A DNA stretch of 64,000 nucleotides from Sporocytophaga sp. (GTDB taxonomy: Bacteria; Bacteroidota; Bacteroidia; Cytophagales; Cytophagaceae), in the NCBI RefSeq assembly GCF_017745095.1, contig NZ_JAGHZZ010000003.1, positions 248,001 to 312,000 of the forward strand, read 5' to 3'. The notes beneath the pieces were generated by a model. It made no database searches. It saw only the letters and a list, made by a program, of their open reading frames with translations, and was not told the origin of the DNA. The position numbers and the translations under genes are program-made. Positions 24,377 through 33,891 of the stretch are shown here, piece after piece (within the stretch, counting starts at the first letter, position 1; each line of letters begins with the position of its first letter).

Positions 24377-25399
24377 ATGCGTAGGGTTTTCATTTTAATT
24401 CTTATTTCTTTTACAATAATCTCTTGTTCTGATTCACCGAAAGAAGAAAGAACAATTCCTTCATTTTACTATTGGAAAACGATATTCAAACTAGACGCAG
24501 AAGAGGAGAAAGCCATTCGCGCACTTGGCATTAAAAAAATCTACCTTCGTCTTTTTGATGTAGACTGGACGGATAGACCTGAGCCGAAAGGACATCTTAT
24601 ATTAAATGATTCAATCCCCCGATCATTACAGATTGTACCGGTTGTATTCGTCACTAATAAAACTTTATTAAATATTCAGCCGCAAGCTCTTGAAATACTT
24701 GCAGATAATATCACAACAAGCATTCAAATTTTCACCAAAAGAAATCATATCACTTTCACAGAACTACAAATAGACTGTGACTGGTCAGATAAAACACGAG
24801 ACACATATTTCGATCTTCTAAGACTGATAAAAATAAAATTACCCCAGTCCTGCATCCTCTCAGCGACCATTCGTCTGCATCAGGTTAAGTACCGCCAGAT
24901 CACTGGTGTTCCACCTGTTGACCGAGGAATGCTCATGTTCTATAACATGGGACATCTCAAGCCAAAAGCAAATCAAAACAGCATTTGGAATAAAGAAGAT
25001 GCCGAATTATATGTTGGTTATATAAAGAAATATCCTCTGGATCTTGACTGCGCCTTACCTATATTCGGTTGGGCTTTGCAGATCAGAGGCGATAAAATTA
25101 TCGAATTATTAACCAAAGAAACTTTGCCGGACTTTGCCACTCTTGATGGATTTAAGATGAACGATGACAAAACTGTAATTGCTGAAAAATCATTTTATCA
25201 TCATAACAAATACATTAAAAAAGGAGATATTTTCAGAATGGAAAAACTTAACAGTGAAGATCTGGAAGCAGCAGCAGACATGCTTTCAGGACATCTGAAC
25301 CAAGCTCATACATCCGTCACACTTTTCGATTTAGACTCTAAAAATCTTATAGATCATGATATTGAACAACTGGAAGAAATTTTTAATTATTTCAATTAG
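24377..25399 (+). CDS. lipoprotein, possible TIM-barrel (glycoside-hydrolase-like)
   Basis: A 340-residue lipoprotein (FILILISFTIISC, lipobox Cys17). The mature part has regular alternation of strands and helices: KKIYLRLFDVDW, IVPVVFVTN, FTELQIDCDWSDKTRDTYFDLL, ILSATIRLHQ, MLMFYNMG and LPIFGWALQ. This order, with acidic residues after strands (QIDCDW), fits a TIM barrel such as DUF3142-like or other glycoside-hydrolase-like lipoproteins; I offer it as inference only. Its last 44 bases overlap the start of the next gene in another frame, so the two are probably coupled and may form a pair at the cell envelope. Confidence 0.75.
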   Translation: MRRVFILILISFTIISCSDSPKEERTIPSFYYWKTIFKLDAEEEKAIRALGIKKIYLRLFDVDWTDRPEPKGHLILNDSIPRSLQIVPVVFVTNKTLLNIQPQALEILADNITTSIQIFTKRNHITFTELQIDCDWSDKTRDTYFDLLRLIKIKLPQSCILSATIRLHQVKYRQITGVPPVDRGMLMFYNMGHLKPKANQNSIWNKEDAELYVGYIKKYPLDLDCALPIFGWALQIRGDKIIELLTKETLPDFATLDGFKMNDDKTVIAEKSFYHHNKYIKKGDIFRMEKLNSEDLEAAADMLSGHLNQAHTSVTLFDLDSKNLIDHDIEQLEEIFNYFN

Positions 25400-27632
25400 C
25401 ATAATTACACTTGTTATTATTAATTATCGCTATTTGACTGGTTGTGCGGGAGGAGACTTCTGGGAAATTACCGATAGCTTCTTTGCTCCGGAAGTCATTG
25501 AAAACAAGAAATTCCATTCCTTCTTCAGAAGTATGAATCCCATATATGATGGTTATGGTGGCTATCATAAAGTAGATTATATACAACAGTTTGACACTTT
25601 GAATGTAGAAGAATGGAAAACCTTTCTAGGTGCGCCAGTGCAAGATAGAGACATACATTTTCTGTTATACAATGCAAAACTGGGTGCAATTGATACGCTA
25701 ATTTTTTATACAAAAAAATCCGACTTTCCGATTTCCTCCAGACTGAAAGCTAACTCTATAACAAGTGTTTCTGATAAAAATAAGGTAAAAGAATTCCTTT
25801 ATTATCTTGGCTTTGCTAAAAGGTGCGCAGAATACTGTACCCAAGAAATAACTTGGTACGACGACGATGAAACTCCTGAACCTGACAAGCAAAAGCTGGA
25901 AACATTAATCGCCGGAGGAATAAAGCAAGCAAGGCAGGTAAAAAATCAATTTGTGAAGGAACGCTATTTCTTCCAGATAACAAGACTCCATTTTTTCAAT
26001 TCTGATTTTGGAGAATGCGCTCTTTATTTTGAAGATCATAAAGATTCCTTTACCGTGAGTCCAAGTATGAAGTATAGATCTATGTGCTATGCTGCAGGGG
26101 CTTATAGAAAACTTGATCGTCCGGCTGACGCTAACTATTTATATTCCATTGCATATGATCAATGGGATCCGATAAAAGAAACAGCCTTTATGAGTTTTAT
26201 GCCCAGCGAAGAGTCAGATTGGAATGGTTCCCTGGCACTTTCCAAAAATAAAAGACAAACTGCCGCTCTCTGGCATTTGCTCGGTGTCAAAGAAGATGCC
26301 TTAAGGGCTATGAAAATGATTTATATTCTTGATCCTAAATCCGATTTACTGGAGTTATTGCTAGCCAGAGCTATTAACATAGAAGAAGAAAAAATTCTTC
26401 CCACCTCCGCTTACTCATTGGATTCTACAGGATACAAAATCGTAGAAGCTAAAATGGATAAGGAATTGCTCAAATTCGTTACCGATATAGCTAATAAGGG
26501 CAATACATCCAAACCATGGCTTTGGAACATGTCTGCAGCTTATCTTAACATACTTGAAGGAGATACAAAAAAAGGAGACTCATTTCTAAAAACGGCATCA
26601 ACACAGGTAAAAAGCGACGATCAGATGGTTATGGATCAGATCAGTGTCATTCGTATCATTTCAAAAATTCAGATATATAGTCCCACAGATAAAAATGAAG
26701 AAACTATAACACGCGAACTAAACTGGCTAAGAAATGCCCAAACCAATAATGAAAGACTTCGCAGTTCCAACGCCTATTATTGGGCGATCCGTCGTTTGGC
26801 TGAAATTTATGATTTATGGGGAAACAAGGTAGTTGCTTACAGTCTTGACCAATCCAGAACTCCTGAATATCTACGAGATAATGAATTTCTGGAGCAGATG
26901 ATTACATATCTTAACAAACCGTCTAAAACACCTTTCGATAGCCTGGTGCAGAAAACATATGGACACAAAGTAGATGTTCTATATGATATGCAGGGAGTAA
27001 ACATACTGTACAGCAACTATAACTTTGAAGAGGCCAAAAAGAAATTCACATTGGCCGGAGCAAAATACCTGGAGTCTGATCCTTTTACAATCCGACTTAA
27101 AGATTGCAGGGACTGCGATCAGGCTGAATATGATGGCTCATATGATAACATTAAGTTCATCAATGCAATGATCGATCTTGAACAAAAAGCCAAATCAAAT
27201 CCTTCAAACGCCTTTGATATTTACTTTAAACTTGCCAATGGTTATTACAATATGACCTATTTTGGAAATTGCAGAAACATATATATCAATGGCACCTTTG
27301 ATGTGGGCTTGATGTATTTTTACTGGGATTCTGAAAAAGTTATTATAAATAATAATAAAAACATTTTCGACTGCACTAAAGCAGAAGAATACTACATCAA
27401 AGCTATGAATGCCACAACTAACAAAGAGCTTAAAGCTAAATGTGCTTTTATGGCTGCCAAGTGTGAGCAGAATGCATTCTTTATTTCAGGTTCATTAAAA
27501 TACGACAAACAATTCAAAGCAGGAAAATACTTTAAACTACTAAAAGACCAGTATGCATCCACTCAATACTATAAAGAGATTATCAACGAATGTGGGTATT
27601 TCAGGTCTTACCTAGAGAGGAAACAAGATTAA
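25356..27632 (+). CDS. large lipoprotein with TPR-like helical repeats (758 aa)
   Basis: The start overlaps the preceding gene by 44 bases. Residues 1-30 form a signal with a lipobox at YLTGC (Cys30). The mature protein is helical and rich in Tyr/Ala/Lys repeats such as RSMCYAAGAYRKLDRPADA, WLWNMSAAYLNILEGDTK and AIRRLAEIYDLWGN, consistent with TPR-like units; near the C-terminus NPSNAFDIYFKLANGYYNMTYFGN and CTKAEEYYIKAMNATTNKEL look like a classical TPR pair. No catalytic motif. Family unrecognised; similar large helical lipoproteins next to putative GH-like lipoproteins occur in Cytophagales, as far as I recall. Together with its partner it may act on an extracellular polymer. Confidence 0.7.
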   Translation: MILNNWKKFLIISISIITLVIINYRYLTGCAGGDFWEITDSFFAPEVIENKKFHSFFRSMNPIYDGYGGYHKVDYIQQFDTLNVEEWKTFLGAPVQDRDIHFLLYNAKLGAIDTLIFYTKKSDFPISSRLKANSITSVSDKNKVKEFLYYLGFAKRCAEYCTQEITWYDDDETPEPDKQKLETLIAGGIKQARQVKNQFVKERYFFQITRLHFFNSDFGECALYFEDHKDSFTVSPSMKYRSMCYAAGAYRKLDRPADANYLYSIAYDQWDPIKETAFMSFMPSEESDWNGSLALSKNKRQTAALWHLLGVKEDALRAMKMIYILDPKSDLLELLLARAINIEEEKILPTSAYSLDSTGYKIVEAKMDKELLKFVTDIANKGNTSKPWLWNMSAAYLNILEGDTKKGDSFLKTASTQVKSDDQMVMDQISVIRIISKIQIYSPTDKNEETITRELNWLRNAQTNNERLRSSNAYYWAIRRLAEIYDLWGNKVVAYSLDQSRTPEYLRDNEFLEQMITYLNKPSKTPFDSLVQKTYGHKVDVLYDMQGVNILYSNYNFEEAKKKFTLAGAKYLESDPFTIRLKDCRDCDQAEYDGSYDNIKFINAMIDLEQKAKSNPSNAFDIYFKLANGYYNMTYFGNCRNIYINGTFDVGLMYFYWDSEKVIINNNKNIFDCTKAEEYYIKAMNATTNKELKAKCAFMAAKCEQNAFFISGSLKYDKQFKAGKYFKLLKDQYASTQYYKEIINECGYFRSYLERKQD

Positions 27633-27696
27633 GCTAAAAGTGGAAAGCTAAAGTGATTATGCTTTGGAGGTAAAGAATTCTTTCTAATAATTAAAA

Positions 27697-27787
27697 CACA
27701 GAGATATACAGAGAACGCTCAACAAACTAAACATAAGCATCGGGATAAATGTAGCATCGCTGAACATGGTCTCTGTATATCTCTGTG
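27697..27787. repeat. 18-bp perfect inverted repeat with a 55-base loop
   Basis: CACAGAGATATACAGAGA (27697-27714) is exactly complementary to 27770-27787. It lies between convergent genes ending at 27632 and 27840. It may be a terminator for both, but the long loop and the CACAGAGATA phrase, which recurs as a dispersed element in Bacteroidetes genomes, point to a REP-like repeat. A short heptamer-like run (AAGCTAA, AAGTGGA, AAGCTAA) lies at 27632-27652. Confidence 0.65.
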
Positions 27788-27839
27788 CCTTCTTTTTATA
27801 ACAATTAATAATCAGAAGCACAAAGTGACAACTCACTCC

Positions 27840-28220
27840 TCATGAATTTCTAACCTCTTTAATTTTAAACACCTTCGTGCCAGCCGGTACCTCCCACTCT
27901 ACTAAATCTCCCTTCCTATAACCGATAATCGCCGAACCCAGCGGAGCTAATATAGACAGCTTATTTTCTTTAAGATTAGAAACAGAAGGAGGGACAAGTT
28001 TAAATGTCATGGTCTTCTTTTCCTTTTCATCAAATATATCAACTTCGGAATTTACTCTTATAACATCTGCAGGAAGACGCTCACCTTCCACTACTTTAGC
28101 AGATTTCAACTCAGTACTAAGTTTCCTTAAACTATACTGAGAAAAATCTGATGGAGTATTTTTGATAAGACTTGTAATAAGATCGTAGTCTTGTCTGGAT
28201 AAAATAATTTCCTTTTTCAT
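27840..28220 (-). CDS. GreA/GreB-like (Rnk-type) factor
   Basis: A 126-residue protein. It lacks the N-terminal coiled coil of full GreA and matches the C-terminal FKBP-like domain used by Rnk and related regulators: VEGERLPADVIRVNSEVDI then SILAPLGSAIIGYRKGDLVEWEVPAG, the conserved end of the GreA/B C domain. Such proteins bind RNA polymerase at the secondary channel. It lies 9 bases after the glutamate-synthase-like gene on the minus strand and presumably shares its transcript. Confidence 0.85.
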   Translation of the reverse strand: MKKEIILSRQDYDLITSLIKNTPSDFSQYSLRKLSTELKSAKVVEGERLPADVIRVNSEVDIFDEKEKKTMTFKLVPPSVSNLKENKLSILAPLGSAIIGYRKGDLVEWEVPAGTKVFKIKEVRNS

Positions 28221-28229
28221 AAAAGTCTA

Positions 28230-29558
28230 TTAGTTTAAATTAAAATGTTTAATTGATGCAGATGAAAAGCCCCCTGCTGTTTGAAAATATAAATTGTGGA
28301 GGGATTCATGTTTGCCTTTGATATCTCTTTTGTATAAGGAATAAGGCTCTATTTGCCATGTCTCAGTATATCCTCCGAGTTTCATAAATTCAAAACAACT
28401 ATTTAACAACTCTTCTCTCGCTATGTACTTATCTGAAGTAATATATTTAGCATTCATTAATCTGGAATAAAGCCCTGACGTCTGGAACCATGCGGAAATA
28501 CCCAGTGCAAAAGATTTATAAAGATCAAATCCTGATGCAATAGTTCCTTCGGCAATAACCTTAACCTCTTCATCCAGCTTGTGCATCCTTAAAACCTTAT
28601 TAACATTGGCAAAAAAATCATCCCTTTGTTTCCCTTCATTCGCGGGATGGGATAGGAACGACCTATAAAACTCTTCTGAAAGAGTAATAAAATCAGGAAT
28701 AGTTAATGACTTATTTATTTCATTACAAAGATTTGACAAACAACCTCTACTATATTTTGTAAGCTTAATTCCCACAGGTTTCCCCATAGTAATTCGTCTG
28801 ATCTTCCAGATAAAGCTTAGTAAATCTTTAAGATTTTGGATACGCATATCCTCACATGAAAAACATGTTAACATTGAAGAAAGATCAATCTCAATCATCT
28901 TCACATTAGGCTTCGATGCCGATTGAAGAAATAGTGCCTCATTAAATATTTCATACGACATAAAAGGGCTACTTTTCTTTATTTCCAGCACAATATCATT
29001 CCTGTCAACAACCTTCGTAGAAACAGAATTATTTAATTCGAGTTGAAAATAAAAATTACTACTTCTGAAATGGATTACATTCATGAAATATGGCTGCATG
29101 CATTGACTGCTTCCGATATGCACTCTTAAATCTTTTTTGCTCACGGCGGAACTATGTCCGGAAACTAACATAAACTCATCAGGCACTGAATCCATGTTTC
29201 CAACAGCATCGGGATCAGTGGCTACTACAACTGGAACATCCTTAATTTTCAGATAAGATAACCAGTAATACTTATTTCTCTTATCGGAAAGAAGGCGGAA
29301 AGTTAAAGCTTTAACACCACGACTCCACCAATCAGACTTCTTTACAATCAGCTCATGAATATCAGCTTTCCTGAAATACCAGCTTTCAGACATGATGATC
29401 CTCTGCATCACCATAACAAGCACTGTTAACAGAACACTAATAACAACAAGTATATCACTTGATATATAAATAGCAATAAAAATGGTAAAAGCTGTAAGGC
29501 ATACGGCAGCCAGGAAAATAATTTTTTCGACCGGCTCAAGAAATATTTTTTTTAACAT
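28230..29558 (-). CDS. divergent membrane-anchored glutamate-synthase-like protein
   Basis: A 442-residue protein with two N-terminal membrane segments (FLAAVCLTAFTIFIAIYI and ILVVISVLLTVLVMVM), as in FMN-binding glutamate-synthase-family proteins of Bacteroidetes. The core follows the GltB plan: MGKPVGIKLTKYSRGCLSNLC, PDFITLSEEF, KVIAEGTIASGFDLYKSFALG, the last being close to the normal VSGFDIxKALALGA. However, the normal GGEGGTGAAP segment and the iron-sulfur CxxxxxCPTG segment are missing. It is likely a non-catalytic or altered descendant. It is upstream of the Rnk-like gene on the same strand. Confidence is in the homology, not in a reaction. Confidence 0.6.
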   Translation of the reverse strand: MLKKIFLEPVEKIIFLAAVCLTAFTIFIAIYISSDILVVISVLLTVLVMVMQRIIMSESWYFRKADIHELIVKKSDWWSRGVKALTFRLLSDKRNKYYWLSYLKIKDVPVVVATDPDAVGNMDSVPDEFMLVSGHSSAVSKKDLRVHIGSSQCMQPYFMNVIHFRSSNFYFQLELNNSVSTKVVDRNDIVLEIKKSSPFMSYEIFNEALFLQSASKPNVKMIEIDLSSMLTCFSCEDMRIQNLKDLLSFIWKIRRITMGKPVGIKLTKYSRGCLSNLCNEINKSLTIPDFITLSEEFYRSFLSHPANEGKQRDDFFANVNKVLRMHKLDEEVKVIAEGTIASGFDLYKSFALGISAWFQTSGLYSRLMNAKYITSDKYIAREELLNSCFEFMKLGGYTETWQIEPYSLYKRDIKGKHESLHNLYFQTAGGFSSASIKHFNLN

Positions 29559-30002
29559 AGCTAAAGACGATTAATTAATAATAGAAACAGAAACTCAAAC
29601 AAGTAACCGAATTCCCCGAACCCTTGTAATAAAAAGAATGGGTCGGGGATTAATTAATAAAGTCTTTAGAAGGCAGGGATAGAAGAAGATTAAATATAAT
29701 GGCATCATTACATATCGAATCTGCAGGAAAAGCAAGGTGCTTCCCCGTGGCATATTGCGGCAGATTATATGTTTTTAAAAGACCCTCCATTATTAATCAA
29801 ATCTAGTATATATATTCAAAAGAGGCACACTGTATTTTTACCTATTCATACTCTATGAAAATACTGACCCAATAATAAATAAAAGTGAAAAAATATATTT
29901 AGGGAACTATTGAAATGAATGAGGGGCAAAAAGATATTGACAAAAAGAAAACAGGTTCAGATAATAATATCTGAACCCGCAGAAACTATTAACTTAAAAA
30001 TC
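29559..30002. other. intergenic region
   Basis: About 440 bases between two minus-strand genes. It holds the terminator of the FG-GAP gene at its upper end and, around 29720-29770, a short inverted repeat AATCTGC...GCAGATT with AAGCA/TGCTT inside. No gene is seen. Confidence 0.4.
29946..29977 (-). terminator. terminator of the FG-GAP gene
   Basis: Perfect 10-bp stem GGTTCAGATA (29954-29963) / TATCTGAACC (29968-29977) with loop ATAA, followed on the minus strand by TGTTTTCTTTTT. It is 25 bases after the stop at 30003. Confidence 0.75.
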
Positions 30003-32225
30003 TTACTCCTTTATCAATTTTTTCTGAGACATTAACGATCCATCTTCAGAGTAAATCAAAATAGTATATATGCCTTTATTCAGCATTTCCACATTAATTG
30101 AAGAACTCCCTAAGCCTTCCATACATATTTGACCTGTACTATTAATGATCATGAATCGATAATTCATGATTCCTTCAACGTTAATTAAACTTTTAACAGG
30201 ATTAGGAAAAACATCAACGGAAGTATAACCACGACCTCTAATAGATGTAGTAAATGAGTTAACCTTAAATGTACAAGTTCGAATATTATGAAATTTATCC
30301 GTTGTCTTAATAGTAACAGTCATACCATCAGCAAAAACTGTTCCTGCAGCAGGAGTTTGCTCTAGCAAAGGATTCTCATCAGTATTATCCGTAACTTCAA
30401 TATTCTCTCTATAGTCTGGCAATATAGCTGCATCCAGCTTCTGATCTCCCGGACATGTAAATATTGGAGCCTCTGTATCAGGCAATGTTTTTACATCATC
30501 AAGCTTATATATCTGTCCGACATTTTCGGATTCATCTTCTTGGTAAAGATATATATCATACGAAGTATTTACTTCAAGACCTGCAATTACTTTGCTTATA
30601 ACTTGATTAGTTATATTTATATCAATATTACCAAAAGCAATAGAATTTGTTCCTTCAAGGATTATATTGGCATCTGTGATAGTATTTGGATTGCCTTTAT
30701 AGATGGCATAATGCACTACACCTTTTTCAGATGCTTTCACTTCCAGGTTAAACCCTTGGAAAGTTATATTTGATGCAAGTGGATAGGAAGCAATTAAAGG
30801 CTGAGTATAATGATCACCACCGAAAACAACATAAACTGTACCTCCCTCTTCTGTTCCACCGCTACCTACTGCAAAATCCGAATGACCATCACCATTAAAA
30901 TCCTGATCCCCGCTTATTTGTCTACCTATATTGCTTTGTGAAAGATTCTGAATTCTGAAACCATTTACTCCATTCAGAGCTGCAGGATCAAAGGTTGCAT
31001 TAGTTGTCTCTTTAGTCCCATAGATAGCCCATACTTCATTACTTTTAGCCACAGCAATAAAATCTCCAATGCCGTCAAAGTTAAGATCTCCTGCAGCTGC
31101 TGCAGTTTGACTTATTCCTGGTACCATAAAGCCTTTTACACCATCCAGTGAATTGTCTTTGGTAACCACTGCCGGGAATGGTTTTGAAGAGCCATAAAGG
31201 ATATTCTGAAACGAAAACAAATCATCAATGCCATCCCCATTGATATCTCCAAGCTTACCAACCCATTTTAAAAAAGATGGTAATTCATAATTGATAATGG
31301 CAAATCCATCTGTACCATTTACTTTATTAATATCAATCAAAGGGCTGTAGGGGCCTGGCTTACCAAAAAATACATAAGTTTTCGAAGGTGCATCTGTAGT
31401 AAAAGAATTAGCCCATAATCCTACTATGATATCATCATAACCGTCATTATTAATATCACCAGCAGGTCCGACGAGATAAGCAGATCTGGAAGCGTAAGAA
31501 ATCTCACTTAATCTGAATCCTCTTGTTCCATCTAAAAAAGATTCATCTATTGAAGCAGGAAAATTTCCGTTTTTTCCAAAAAACACCAATGTTTCCCCAC
31601 TCCAATGAGGGTGGCCAAGCAACATATCTTCTATTCCGTCTCCATTAATATCTCCTGCTCCCCAACATTCATTAACCCCATCAATATCTATGATAAAACC
31701 ATTATTCCCGTTAATATCATTAACTGTCATAGTTGCCGGAAATGAACCGGCTTTGCCATACAGAATCATTACCTTTTCTTGTTCAGTACCGATTACTAAA
31801 TCACCAATCCCATCATTATTGATGTCACCAAGTCCTTTCACAAATTTCCCTCTTCTTTCATCTTCAGCAATTCCCTCCACTTTAAATCCGTTGGATCCAT
31901 TAAGTGTATTAAGATCAAAGGTTGAAGCAAAAGGTTTATCGGACCCAAAAATAATATATGCCGTTCCACCGAGATAAAATCCATTCTTATTTGCATATTC
32001 GGATGTCACACAAAGATCGTCAAATCCATCATTATTGATATCTCCAATGAATGCTAGCTCTTCGCCAAGTCTGTCACCTTTGGTGAGACCTTTTATAGAA
32101 AAGCCATTATGTCCATTAAGAGACTTCAGATCAAATACTGAAGGATAGTTTTGAGCAACAACATTACTTGTAAAAAATAATAAACAAAGAATGCTTAAAT
32201 AGGCTTTAAAACGTTTCAAAAACAT
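30003..32225 (-). CDS. T9SS cargo with FG-GAP propeller and HYR-like domain (740 aa)
   Basis: Signal peptide MFLKRFKAYLSILCLLFFTSNVVAQ. Seven FG-GAP blades follow, each with a calcium loop of the form D-x-D-x-D-G-x-D: GDINNDGFDDL, GDINNDGIGDL, GDINGDGIEDM, GDINNDGYDDI, GDINGDGIDDL, GDLNFDGIGDF and QDFNGDGHSDF. Together these fill an integrin-alpha-like seven-bladed propeller. A HYR/Ig-like domain (CPGDQKLDA..TDNTDENPLLEQTPAAGT) comes next, then a type A T9SS sorting domain, VFPNPVKSLINVEG to YSEDGSLMSQKKLIKE. It is expected on the cell surface or released. Ligand unknown. Confidence 0.9.
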   Translation of the reverse strand: MFLKRFKAYLSILCLLFFTSNVVAQNYPSVFDLKSLNGHNGFSIKGLTKGDRLGEELAFIGDINNDGFDDLCVTSEYANKNGFYLGGTAYIIFGSDKPFASTFDLNTLNGSNGFKVEGIAEDERRGKFVKGLGDINNDGIGDLVIGTEQEKVMILYGKAGSFPATMTVNDINGNNGFIIDIDGVNECWGAGDINGDGIEDMLLGHPHWSGETLVFFGKNGNFPASIDESFLDGTRGFRLSEISYASRSAYLVGPAGDINNDGYDDIIVGLWANSFTTDAPSKTYVFFGKPGPYSPLIDINKVNGTDGFAIINYELPSFLKWVGKLGDINGDGIDDLFSFQNILYGSSKPFPAVVTKDNSLDGVKGFMVPGISQTAAAAGDLNFDGIGDFIAVAKSNEVWAIYGTKETTNATFDPAALNGVNGFRIQNLSQSNIGRQISGDQDFNGDGHSDFAVGSGGTEEGGTVYVVFGGDHYTQPLIASYPLASNITFQGFNLEVKASEKGVVHYAIYKGNPNTITDANIILEGTNSIAFGNIDINITNQVISKVIAGLEVNTSYDIYLYQEDESENVGQIYKLDDVKTLPDTEAPIFTCPGDQKLDAAILPDYRENIEVTDNTDENPLLEQTPAAGTVFADGMTVTIKTTDKFHNIRTCTFKVNSFTTSIRGRGYTSVDVFPNPVKSLINVEGIMNYRFMIINSTGQICMEGLGSSSINVEMLNKGIYTILIYSEDGSLMSQKKLIKE

Positions 32226-32592
32226 GATAAAATAAATTAAAATTTAATAAGAAATACAATTTATAATATTAGTTACAGTGAATCAAAGAATACACAAACA
32301 ATAAAACCACTCTAGACCTAGCCAGCCATTCAATAAGAGTTTAAGTAAAGATTTTTCACTCGACTAATAGGCATAAAACATTATAAATTAAAGAATAATA
32401 ATCAAAGTATTATTCCTGATTAATAAACAATACAAATACCAATAGGAACGTCAATTATGAATTGAAATTCGTACCAATTCACTCGGACTGAACGGAAAAC
32501 TGAAAACCTCGGTAATTCAACTAATTGCCTATTAAAAATAAAAAAGGGAAGAATATTAATATTCTCCCCTTTCAATCTAACAATGTACTGAA
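32226..32592. other. intergenic region with small hairpins
   Basis: About 365 bases between two minus-strand T9SS genes. It holds a short inverted repeat GAATAATA (32393-32400) / TATTATTC (32408-32415) upstream of the FG-GAP gene, a possible operator, and the terminator listed at 32541-32573. No gene is seen. Confidence 0.4.
32541..32573 (-). terminator. terminator of the 415-codon T9SS gene
   Basis: A nearly perfect hairpin of about 16 bp with almost no loop: AAAGGGAAGAATATT then AATATTCTCCCCTTT, one mismatch. A-rich sequence on the plus strand (32534-32544) becomes a T-run on the minus strand. It lies 20 bases past the stop at 32593. Confidence 0.7.
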
Positions 32593-33840
32593 TTATTCCT
32601 TCACAATTTTTTGAATATAAATAACGCCTGACTGGCTAGTCGCTTTAAGTAAATATAATCCAGAAGGAATATCTTCAATAGAGATATTCCCCTTTCCTTG
32701 AGGAATTAATGAAGATAAGACCGGATGATTGTTCATATCAAACAAAGACACTTCCATATCCTCTTTACTTACATTTTCAATATTCAAAGTATTTTTACAT
32801 GGATTTGGATAAGCCATTGGTATCATTGAAAAAGCAGGGGATTGACCTAACGAGGTGACTTCACCATATCCTTCATAAATAATCCTGGACTTATAATTCC
32901 TCCCAGTTTGACCAATTTCTATTGCACCAACCTCCTTACCTTCCTTAATTGTCTCGGTTAAACTACCATTTGAATTATATGTATTGTATGTCAATTCAGA
33001 AGTTATAAACTTCCATGTATTATTCTGCAAAACCTCTATCAAATAACCTGTATCATTGCCTTTTGCATCCACCGGAAAAATATATCTAGTAAAAATCAAA
33101 GGCCCACCGCCATAATCTCCCTGTATAATCATGGTAGTATTACCTTGAGCATCAATTGTATAAACTTCATCAACTGAATAATACCACGATTTCGTACTGG
33201 TATTATATCCTTCTACTCTTCCTTTTTTTATTCCCTCATTATCTGTCGTGTAAGTAATCCTTTGATCGGATCCATTTTCAATTAGGCCAGAAGAAAATTT
33301 TTCTTTTTCAAAATCTATCCAAACCATATTTGAATATTTCTGGTCTAAATGCCATGAATTAGATTGCCATGTATACTTTTCTACCATATTCGGATATTCA
33401 AGTGTACTATTAGAACGGGAATAAACGGTTCTTTCAATATTTCCCCAACTAACTCCATCACTTGAGCTGAAGCTCTCAAACTTGGCTAGATATCCTTTAG
33501 AATCATAAGTCCGGATTTCTTTATGTGAGGGAATAAAGACATGATTCTTATACAGGTAAGAATAATATTCTGTTTCTTTTCCAAAACTATTATAAGAATA
33601 CACTTTCTTAGATGCAGTATCTCCAGCGGAATTAAAGTATAGTTCCAAAATCAGGTTATTATTATCATCATATTCAAATTCCATCAAACCATTATACTCC
33701 CAACTTCCTGAAGTATAATTCCAATTATAATAATTCCCCTTTCTCGGTTGTCCATCAATTGCCTTTGATATTCCAGCTTTAGCACCTTCTCTCTGGAAAA
33801 CCAATAATATCAATAGCAAGAGCATTAATAGATTCTTCAT
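32593..33840 (-). CDS. T9SS cargo with YD-like repeats (415 aa)
   Basis: Signal peptide MKNLLMLLLLILLVFQREGAKA. The central region repeats a tyrosine/aspartate pattern: EFEYDDNNNLILELYFNSAG, YSYNSFGKETEYYSY, RTYDSKGYLAKFES, YTTDNEGIKKG, YTIDAQGNTTMI, TYNTYNSNGSLTETI. This is like degenerate YD (RHS-type) repeats. The C-terminus AYPNPCKNTLNIENV to QSGVIYIQKIVKE is a type A T9SS sorting domain. It is likely surface-associated; no toxin domain is present. Confidence 0.85.
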   Translation of the reverse strand: MKNLLMLLLLILLVFQREGAKAGISKAIDGQPRKGNYYNWNYTSGSWEYNGLMEFEYDDNNNLILELYFNSAGDTASKKVYSYNSFGKETEYYSYLYKNHVFIPSHKEIRTYDSKGYLAKFESFSSSDGVSWGNIERTVYSRSNSTLEYPNMVEKYTWQSNSWHLDQKYSNMVWIDFEKEKFSSGLIENGSDQRITYTTDNEGIKKGRVEGYNTSTKSWYYSVDEVYTIDAQGNTTMIIQGDYGGGPLIFTRYIFPVDAKGNDTGYLIEVLQNNTWKFITSELTYNTYNSNGSLTETIKEGKEVGAIEIGQTGRNYKSRIIYEGYGEVTSLGQSPAFSMIPMAYPNPCKNTLNIENVSKEDMEVSLFDMNNHPVLSSLIPQGKGNISIEDIPSGLYLLKATSQSGVIYIQKIVKE

Positions 33841-33891
33841 TTTTATAAAAATTTGTTTTAAAAAGATATAAATATTTTAAAGTGTAATTTA

